Source: Paenibacillus_E sp052115445 (GTDB lineage Bacteria; Bacillota; Bacilli; Paenibacillales; NBRC-103111). From it: a stretch of 64,000 nt of DNA. The stretch is from positions 20,735 to 84,734 of the forward strand of contig NZ_JBFRGR010000028.1 of NCBI RefSeq assembly GCF_052115445.1. The letters are read 5' to 3'. The notes under the pieces are model-generated. The model ran no database searches. It had not been told where the DNA came from and saw nothing but the letters and a program-made list of their open reading frames with translations. This document shows, piece by piece, positions 58,396-64,000 of this stretch; position 1 is the stretch's first letter, and each line of letters opens with the position of its first letter. A program made the position numbers and the translations under genes.

Positions 58396-59160
58396 ATGAA
58401 TATGATTACGAATCAGTTTTCGATGAATGATTTGAAAAAGTTTAAACACGAAATTACACGCTTTATGATGACCTATAAGTTTGCGCTGGATGAAATGGAG
58501 ACGAGAATCGATATCCTCGTTCAAGAATTCGAGATGCTGCATGAATATAACCCGATTGAACATACGAAATCTCGGTTGAAATCGCCTGAAGGTATTTTTC
58601 AAAAGCTGATGAGAAAAGGCGGAGAGCTCTCTTTCGAAGGCATTAAGGGCAGCGTGAAGGACATTGCCGGTTTGCGAATTACATGCTCGTTCGTGTCCGA
58701 TATTTATGTCATTTCCAAGATGTTGAGAAATCAGAATGACCTTCATATTTTGAGCGAAAAAGACTATATCAAAAATCCGAAGCCCAATGGCTACCAAAGC
58801 TTACATTTGCTCATTGAAGTGCCTGTACATATGTCGGACCGCGAAGAGCGCGTCTGTATGGAAGTGCAAATTCGTACGATTGCCATGGACTGTTGGGCGA
58901 GCCTGGAGCATAAAATATTTTATAAATTCAATGAAGGCAACCAAGCTGTACCTGCTCGTCTCTTAGAAGAATTAAAGCAAGCGGCAGCCTCAGCGGCGGC
59001 ACTCGATTCACAGATGGAACGGCTGCATGCTGAGATCAGTGTGATTAAGGAAGAGCAGGCGGATATCGCCGAAGATGCCTTGAATCAAATCATGATAAGC
59101 AATCAGAAATTTGCGTTGCCGAAAGCACTGCTGGCGCTCATGAGCGAAGAGGAGTCCTAG
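58396..59160 (+). CDS. Small alarmone synthetase (RelP/RelQ type)
   Basis: A 254-aa (p)ppGpp synthetase without hydrolase or regulatory domains. Conserved synthetase motifs: THTKSRLKSPEGIFQKLMRKG-type ATP region, VKDIAGLRITCSFVSDIY, KDYIKNPKPNGYQSLHLLIEVPV and MEVQIRTIAMDCWASLEHKIFYK; the helical C-terminus (SAAALDSQMERLHAEISVIKEE) assists tetramer formation in SAS proteins. Length is between RelQ and longer forms. ATG 58396 is preceded by AAGGATG. Stand-alone; such enzymes are induced by cell-wall stress in Bacillus. Gene order here does not distinguish RelP from RelQ. Confidence 0.92.
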   Translation: MNMITNQFSMNDLKKFKHEITRFMMTYKFALDEMETRIDILVQEFEMLHEYNPIEHTKSRLKSPEGIFQKLMRKGGELSFEGIKGSVKDIAGLRITCSFVSDIYVISKMLRNQNDLHILSEKDYIKNPKPNGYQSLHLLIEVPVHMSDREERVCMEVQIRTIAMDCWASLEHKIFYKFNEGNQAVPARLLEELKQAAASAAALDSQMERLHAEISVIKEEQADIAEDALNQIMISNQKFALPKALLALMSEEES

Positions 59161-59239
59161 GTGGCAGATGAAGGTAATTGGGTGATGAGGGTGTTTTCGT
59201 GCTATAATAGAAGGATCGGATTGAGAAGGGTGCGAAAAC

Positions 59240-59464
59240 ATGCAATCATTTGAAGACTGGAATCAAAAGGTGAAGACAACCTTCAACGCGACTAGCAATG
59301 AAGCGGTGCTCACGGTAATGGAAGCGGGTAAAATCTTAGGTTTGTCGAAAGATCAGATGAAGCAATATGTGGACAAAAACAATTTGACGAAAGTGCCGAT
59401 CATGCGAAGTGTGCACCGTTATCTATTATTAGAGAGTGAGATTACTCAGATTGTGGGGAAATAA
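59240..59464 (+). CDS. Small helical HTH-like protein
   Basis: A 74-aa protein with no known name. VLTVMEAGKILGLSKDQMKQYVDKNNLTKVPIMRSVHRYLL has the layout of a small MerR/excisionase-like HTH, with VMEAGKILGLSKDQMKQYV as the turn. AGAAGGG lies about 8 nt before ATG. It is 4 bp upstream of the DUF6526 gene, so the two form an operon. Confidence 0.65.
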   Translation: MQSFEDWNQKVKTTFNATSNEAVLTVMEAGKILGLSKDQMKQYVDKNNLTKVPIMRSVHRYLLLESEITQIVGK

Positions 59465-59468
59465 GTAG

Positions 59469-59903
59469 ATGAAGGTTCAGAATTATGTCAATCATCGACG
59501 TATGCATCCGTTGTATCACTATTTCTTTTCGTTGTTGGCAGTAGGCTTAGTGGTTCTATCCATTATGCAGCTTGTTAGTGCCTTAAAGGCCAACGATCAA
59601 GTACTGCCAGCAGTCATTTTTGTCCTCATAGCTGTTATTGTGGTTGTGATTTTTTTGCTTATCCGTACCTACCCAATTAAGGCTCAGGATCGGGCGATTC
59701 GAGCAGAAGAGAACCTTCGGCACTTTGTGCTGACACAGAAGCTGCTAGATAAGAAGTTAACGATGGGACAAATTGCGGCTTTGCGTTTTGCATCGGATGA
59801 AGAGTTTCCTGCACTTTGTAAGAAGGCAGCAGCGGAGCGGATGACTCCGGATGCGATTAAGAAATCAGTACGCAGCTGGAGAGGCGACAATTTTAGAATT
59901 TAA
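59469..59903 (+). CDS. DUF6526-like membrane protein
   Basis: A 144-aa protein: N-terminal KVQNYVNHRRMHPLYHYFFSLLAVGLVVL, a second transmembrane helix (PAVIFVLIAVIVVVIFLLIRTYPIKAQDRAIRAEENLRHFVLT), then a cytoplasmic helical region (MGQIAALRFASDEEFPALCKKAAAERMTPDAIKKSVRSWRGD). This agrees with a family of two-helix proteins of unknown function (DUF6526) found in many bacteria. It starts 4 bp after the small HTH-like gene and ends before a terminator. Confidence 0.8.
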   Translation: MKVQNYVNHRRMHPLYHYFFSLLAVGLVVLSIMQLVSALKANDQVLPAVIFVLIAVIVVVIFLLIRTYPIKAQDRAIRAEENLRHFVLTQKLLDKKLTMGQIAALRFASDEEFPALCKKAAAERMTPDAIKKSVRSWRGDNFRI

Positions 59904-59921
59904 TAAAATGTCTACTAGCGG

Positions 59922-59952
59922 AAGACACATCTACGGATGATGTCTTTTTTTG
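59922..59952 (+). terminator. Terminator after the DUF6526 gene
   Basis: AAGACACATC and GATGATGTCTT (59922-59946, one bulge) with seven T after. Confidence 0.8.
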
Positions 59953-60004
59953 TATGTTCTTACGTCATTTTGTTGAAAATGTAGTTATTTTTTCCTAGGA
60001 CTTC

Positions 60005-60013
60005 TGGTACAAT
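60005..60013 (+). promoter_or_regulatory. Extended -10 promoter of the translocase-HEAT-cNMP gene
   Basis: TGG followed by TACAAT (60008-60013) is an extended -10; a weak -35 (TTATTT, 59985-59990) is 17 nt upstream. It lies 47 bp before the GTG start. Confidence 0.5.
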
Positions 60014-60059
60014 TTTAGGAAAGAGTCATGATCGTTTAATTTTTAGAATGAGGTGCCGT

Positions 60060-63000
60060 GTGAGCAGCAGTATTAGTAAAACGTATCGATCCTTTTTAAA
60101 TAAAATGAGTGAGGATAAGAAGGAATACAGGAAAGTATTTCTGTTATTTGCCTATTTGTTCTTCGTGGTATCGGCATCAACAATCGGACGAACGGCGGCG
60201 GATACACTCTTCCTAAGTCGGTTCGACAATTCCTATTTGTCCCTGATGTACTTGCCGCAGGCACTCGTTATGATTACAGCAGGTATCGTATTCCAACGTT
60301 TCTCGCCTAAGGTACGCTTAGAAACTCTCCTCAAGCTGATGATTCCGCTGATCTCGGCTTTCGTGCTGATCTCTAGATTCGGTGTAGGACTCGAGCTGCG
60401 CTGGGTGTTTCCTGTCATTTACATCGGATACGATGTGTTCAATTTCCTGATGATTGTCTGCTTCTGGCAGTTCGCAACTTCGGTAATGGACGGGCGGAAA
60501 GCGAAGCAGATGATCGGGCTCGTAGGCAGCGGGGGGATTATGGGCGGAATTTTGAGCGGCTTCGGCCTCAAGGTTCTTGTTCCACTCGTCGGAACGGCTA
60601 ATTTAATCTATGTATATGCCGGACTGCAATTACTTGGTCTTGTCGTTGTGCTTGTCATCTTGGGCATGACCAAAGATCAGGGTGATTCGAAGCCAGCGCA
60701 GGGTCGCAAAGCCTCGTCTAAGTCGTCATCTGTCCAGCAAAAAGGCGGCCTTTTCGCGAGTGTGCCTCATCTCAAATATGTCGCGATTCTGGCTGCTGCA
60801 CTCGTCGTTTCGCTAACCTTAATTGATTATCAGTTCAAGGTCATTCTGCGCGGCACCTTGCAAAATGAAGCATTAGCCGGCTTCATGGGAAGCTTCTACG
60901 GCTTCTCGGGGTTGATCGCCCTCTGTGTGCAATTGTTCGTGTCAGGGCGTGTGATTACGCGATTCGGTGTGATGACGGCGCTGTTAATTTTCCCGATTGC
61001 TCTCTTCGCGGGAAGTCTAGGAATCCTCGTATTGCCGGTCCTGGCTATGGCGGTTGTGGTCAAAGGAAGCGATAAAGTTGTTGGTGACACGATCTACTCC
61101 TCCGTGAGCCAATTAGTGATGTTCCCCGTTCCTCCGGAATGGCGGAATAAAGCGAAGGGCTTCTTGGACGGGATTGTCCGTAACGGTGCCAAAGGACTTG
61201 CAGCCATCTGTCTTCTCCTCGTTACTCGATTCGTAGCCCCTGAGAAGTTGAGTTATATCGTGTTAGTCTTGCTCGTTGTGGGGATTTTTGCGGGCATTAA
61301 GGTAAAGAAAGCCTACTTAACCACGCTCTTGTCCAATCTCAAAACAGGCGGCGACGACCTGCAAAAGGTCGAGCTTAACCTCATGGATTCCGTAACTCGG
61401 CAAATCTTGATCGATGCACTGAATGGTTCGGACAAGCAGCAAGCGCTGTATGCGTTCGGTCTTTTGAAGGAGACAAGCTCGTTTGATCTAACGCCGCATT
61501 TGGACGGTTTATTGCGTCATGCCATACCCGAAATTCGCTTAGAAGCCTTGGCGTATGTGGAGATAAAGGTGCCGGAAGGTTTTGAGCCTGTCTTGCAGGA
61601 ACTGATCGCATCTGAACATGTACAAGTCAGAGCTAAGGCGATTATCGCGCTCTCTGCTTATGCGGAAGAAGATTATGTCGATGAGATTACTGTGCATTTG
61701 GAAGATCCTTCTGTTGAAGTTCAAGCAGCAACGATTGCGGGCTTAGTCAAATATTACAGTATTGAAGGCATGTTCCGCGCGGTTGGGAAGCTCAAAGAGA
61801 TGATGGAGAGCGGACATGAAGAGGAACGGATCGCCATGGCCGCGTTATTTGGACAAATCCGTGTGAAAAACTTCTACAAGCCGCTTATCTCCCTTTTGCA
61901 GGATAATAGTCCGTTGGTTCGAATTCGGGCTTTGGAGTCCGCAGCGATCCTGCACGTGCCTCCGTTACTTGTACCGATCATTGGTATGCTAAAAGATAGC
62001 AAAACCCGGCGCTATGCCATCGACGCGCTCGCCGCGTACGACGAAGATGATGTGCTGCCACAGCTGGCGCCATACTTGGAGCAGCAGGAAATTAACTTAT
62101 ATTTGCCTGCAGTGTTTGAAAGCATGGGAACACAACGTGCGATGGACATGTTGTTTGCTTGTTACGAGAAAGCGCCATACGCCTTGCGGGACCGTATCTT
62201 AGAGTCATTGCAACGCATGAGTAAGCAATTGCCTCAGCCGGATAGCCGCAAGGTGGAGGCGTATATTTTCCAAGAGCTTACGCTGTATGCCCAGTTTGCT
62301 GAGCATGGCTCATGCATTGTTGGTGAAGATGACTATGCGGAAATAGAGAAGATGATCGGCGAAATTCGTACGGCCATTACAAGACGTGTGTTTTTATTGT
62401 TAGCGCTTCTAAAAGATGGGCAAACCATGCAGGCCGTGTATCTGGACTGGTCGGAAGGAGATTCGCGTCAGCAGGCCAATGCCGAAGAGGTTATTGATCA
62501 GACGCTTCAAGGGACTTTGCGTACAGAGATGGCCAAATTCATGGCAGGCTCTCGCAATCTGTCCAAGGTAGCCGCAAGCAAGGTTGAGCTGAATTTGCAT
62601 TTGAGCTGGCTAGCTAAGCAAGGGGATGAATGGCTGACTCAAACGATCCAGTACCATACGCCTCGGAAGTCGGATACGGTGGTGAACGTCGAGCTTGCAG
62701 ATCTCATGCATCGCGTGCAGTTGCTTCGTCGTGTTTCGTTATTCCAGGGTCTCACGAGCAGAGACTTATCTGTTATCGCGAAGCGACTGCATAAATTGGC
62801 CGTCGAACAAGGCGATACGATTATTAAAGAAGGCGATCCAGGCGACTCGCTTATGCTGGTAGATGAGGGCAGAGCTGGTGTCTACCGCAACAAGCAGCTC
62901 CTCGGAGAGCTGAATCTGGGCGATTGTTTCGGTGAGATGGCGATTCTGACAAACAGTGCGCGTACAGCAACGATTAAAGCTGAAGAAGACATGGTACTGT

Positions 63001-63818
63001 GGCGTCTGGACTCATCTGTGTTCTACGATATGATGTTCGATCAGACGAGCATTGCTGTTGAAATGATGAAGCTGCTTTCGCGCAGACTGCGCTCCGAGTT
63101 GGAACGTGGACAGGGGAACGCGCAGGCTTCTGCGGCGGAGCAGGGGGAAGAGTTGGCTGGAGATCCGGGGCAAGCTCTGGTGGAAGGTCAAGGAGAAGAT
63201 CAAGATCAAGGACAAGTGCGAGAACAAGGTCACGAAGAAGGACAAGATCAAGATCAAGGACAAGATAAAGGTCAAGGTCAAGGTCAAGATCAAGATCAAG
63301 GACGAGATGGGGATGAAGAAGCTGCACGGTCAGAACTTGTGCTTGCTCAGGCGGAGGCTGCCGTTGCAGCATTGCAGGAGCCACAGACGGTGGCGGAATT
63401 GACGAGGGATGAAGCGATTTTACGCCGGATCCTCGTCTTGCAAAAGATCGACCTCTTCGCCCATCTGGGCCCAAATGACTTCATTTGGTTGGCTCAAATG
63501 GTCGAGGAAGTTGCGTATGAGCCTGGCGAAGCGATCTGCCGCGCAGGGGACTTCGGAGATACGATGTATGGCATCATCGAAGGCAGCATCCGTGTCCACC
63601 GCGGCAGTGAGGAGTACGCGCTGCTAGGCGAAGGTGCATTCTTCGGCGAAATGGCCATCATCGACAGCGGCCCTCGATCAGCGGATTGCACAGCAAAGGA
63701 CCCAGCGGTGCTGCTCCAGCTGCACCGTGACCTTGTGCTGAGCTTCTGCTTCCAGAACATCGACGTACTGCGCAGCATGATGCGCGTCATTGCGGATCGG
63801 CTGCGCGGCATGATCTAG
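60060..63818 (+). CDS. Translocase-like membrane protein fused to HEAT repeats and two cyclic-nucleotide-binding domains
   Basis: A 1252-aa protein. GTG 60060 lies 6 nt after GAGG (60050-60053); ATG 60048 has no ribosome site. Residues 25-415: about 12 helices related to the ATP/ADP (NTT) or major-facilitator fold (YRKVFLLFAYLFFVVSASTIGRTAADTLFL). Residues 425-740: HEAT repeats (PEIRLEALAYVEI, VQVRAKAIIALSAYAEEDYV). Residues about 900-1020: first cNMP domain with LGDCFGEMAIL and the phosphate-binding ARTATI. A linker (1040-1105) follows, with Gln-Gly/Gln-Asp repeats. Residues about 1125-1250: second cNMP domain with GAFFGEMAIIDSGPRSADC. Both sites keep the FGE and Arg residues used to bind cyclic nucleotides. 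Ligand and transport substrate are unknown; the layout suggests ligand-gated membrane activity. Confidence 0.85.
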   Translation: MSSSISKTYRSFLNKMSEDKKEYRKVFLLFAYLFFVVSASTIGRTAADTLFLSRFDNSYLSLMYLPQALVMITAGIVFQRFSPKVRLETLLKLMIPLISAFVLISRFGVGLELRWVFPVIYIGYDVFNFLMIVCFWQFATSVMDGRKAKQMIGLVGSGGIMGGILSGFGLKVLVPLVGTANLIYVYAGLQLLGLVVVLVILGMTKDQGDSKPAQGRKASSKSSSVQQKGGLFASVPHLKYVAILAAALVVSLTLIDYQFKVILRGTLQNEALAGFMGSFYGFSGLIALCVQLFVSGRVITRFGVMTALLIFPIALFAGSLGILVLPVLAMAVVVKGSDKVVGDTIYSSVSQLVMFPVPPEWRNKAKGFLDGIVRNGAKGLAAICLLLVTRFVAPEKLSYIVLVLLVVGIFAGIKVKKAYLTTLLSNLKTGGDDLQKVELNLMDSVTRQILIDALNGSDKQQALYAFGLLKETSSFDLTPHLDGLLRHAIPEIRLEALAYVEIKVPEGFEPVLQELIASEHVQVRAKAIIALSAYAEEDYVDEITVHLEDPSVEVQAATIAGLVKYYSIEGMFRAVGKLKEMMESGHEEERIAMAALFGQIRVKNFYKPLISLLQDNSPLVRIRALESAAILHVPPLLVPIIGMLKDSKTRRYAIDALAAYDEDDVLPQLAPYLEQQEINLYLPAVFESMGTQRAMDMLFACYEKAPYALRDRILESLQRMSKQLPQPDSRKVEAYIFQELTLYAQFAEHGSCIVGEDDYAEIEKMIGEIRTAITRRVFLLLALLKDGQTMQAVYLDWSEGDSRQQANAEEVIDQTLQGTLRTEMAKFMAGSRNLSKVAASKVELNLHLSWLAKQGDEWLTQTIQYHTPRKSDTVVNVELADLMHRVQLLRRVSLFQGLTSRDLSVIAKRLHKLAVEQGDTIIKEGDPGDSLMLVDEGRAGVYRNKQLLGELNLGDCFGEMAILTNSARTATIKAEEDMVLWRLDSSVFYDMMFDQTSIAVEMMKLLSRRLRSELERGQGNAQASAAEQGEELAGDPGQALVEGQGEDQDQGQVREQGHEEGQDQDQGQDKGQGQGQDQDQGRDGDEEAARSELVLAQAEAAVAALQEPQTVAELTRDEAILRRILVLQKIDLFAHLGPNDFIWLAQMVEEVAYEPGEAICRAGDFGDTMYGIIEGSIRVHRGSEEYALLGEGAFFGEMAIIDSGPRSADCTAKDPAVLLQLHRDLVLSFCFQNIDVLRSMMRVIADRLRGMI
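63186..63306 (+). repeat. Hexanucleotide coding repeat in the linker
   Basis: GATCAA/GGTCAA/GGACAA hexamers encode Gln-Asp and Gln-Gly pairs between the two cNMP domains. Slippage by six keeps the frame, so linker length can vary without loss of function. Confidence 0.85.
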
Positions 63819-63856
63819 ACTAGTAAACAGCAAAGGAGTCCAACCCTGGTATAAAC

Positions 63857-64000
63857 TGTACCCCGTGTAAAGGACATTTTAAAAAAAGTCTAGGCAGATT
63901 GAAGAAGATGATCTCTGTATTGCACAGGGGTCATCCTTTTTAAATTCCATTGGTATCTGTAGTGATTATAGTATGTCATGTAATCTTTAATCTCTCGTTT
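63857..64000 (-). mobile_element. IS3-family insertion sequence, one end (cut by window)
   Basis: The element's outer end is TGTACCCCGTGTAAAGGACA at 63857-63876, with the terminal TG typical of IS3-family (IS150-group) inverted repeats. Inside it lies the transposase C-terminus on the minus strand. The element sits 38 bp after the stop of the cNMP gene, where any terminator of that gene would be. The other end and the target duplication are outside the window. Confidence 0.85.
63890..64000 (-). CDS. IS3-family transposase OrfB, C-terminal part
   Basis: 37 codons including TAG (63890-63892) are in the window and the frame continues past its right edge. The residues KREIKDYMTYYNHYRYQWNLKRMTPVQYRDHLLQ are the standard end of the rve integrase domain of IS150-type OrfB proteins (YYN...R.QW.L..MTP..YR). 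The DDE catalytic residues lie beyond the window, so activity cannot be judged. Confidence 0.88.
   Translation of the reverse strand, partial: KREIKDYMTYYNHYRYQWNLKRMTPVQYRDHLLQSA

Overview
The window looks like a chromosome segment of a spore-forming Bacillota of the Paenibacillus type. The evidence is the gap-pgk-tpiA-gpmI-eno glycolytic operon, the secG-esterase-rnr-smpB-ssrA block, a large SLH-anchored surface protein, AGGAGG-type Shine-Dalgarno (SD) sites, many GTG/TTG starts, and moderate GC with AT-rich islands. Three undetermined bases (N at 16086, 20453, 27723) indicate a draft assembly. No species call is possible from sequence alone.

Layout. 1-5.3 kb: glycolysis from the 3' end of gap to eno. 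5.3-11.4 kb: an M50-like membrane metalloprotease, SecG, an esterase, RNase R, SmpB and tmRNA, that is, protein export, RNA decay and ribosome rescue. 11.4-14.3 kb: an AT-rich accessory island just downstream of ssrA, holding an inverted copy of the tmRNA 3' end, a winged-helix-like protein and a caspase-family protease under a palindrome-controlled promoter. 14.4-24.7 kb: a response regulator/double-kinase hybrid pair and a 1957-aa SLH protein with a 7-blade propeller and nine near-identical Ig-like domains. 24.8-28.9 kb: a small GNAT protein, a general stress protein and a TerD-type tellurite/stress operon. 29-32.3 kb: a secreted PL11 rhamnogalacturonan lyase. 33-35.1 kb: two divergent diguanylate cyclases. 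35.2-39.7 kb: ArsR with three SRPBCC proteins, an FrnE-like DsbA, and an HxlR/NmrA-like divergent pair. 39.7-47.4 kb: a helical protein, a DUF2334 deacetylase-like protein with VCBS repeats, a lipoprotein nuclease, an MFS transporter and a secreted protein. 47.5-51.8 kb: an OmpR-type two-component system, a 51-bp hairpin array, a Fur-boxed ferredoxin-NADP reductase and CcdC. 51.9-56.2 kb: a peptide/amino-acid operon (ornithine cyclodeaminase-like, M19 dipeptidase, CocE/S15 hydrolase). 56.2-58.1 kb: a TumE-like toxin with an HTH partner, and a putative Pyr4-type membrane cyclase. 58.3-63.8 kb: a small alarmone synthetase, two small proteins, and a 1252-residue translocase-HEAT-double-cNMP fusion. 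The right edge is the end of an IS3-family element.

Most notable: (i) the wHTH-caspase module downstream of ssrA, a candidate uncharacterised defence or cell-death system; (ii) a dispersed intergenic repeat made of four 20-nt boxes at exactly conserved offsets 0/51/113/164, found in all three convergent gene gaps longer than 200 bp; (iii) an eight-unit 51-bp hairpin array; (iv) covarying hairpins in front of the pgk and tpiA ribosome binding sites; (v) an apparently leaderless arsR gene with a perfect dyad operator; (vi) the translocase-HEAT-cNMP fusion. All functions are assigned by reading motifs; no database search was run.
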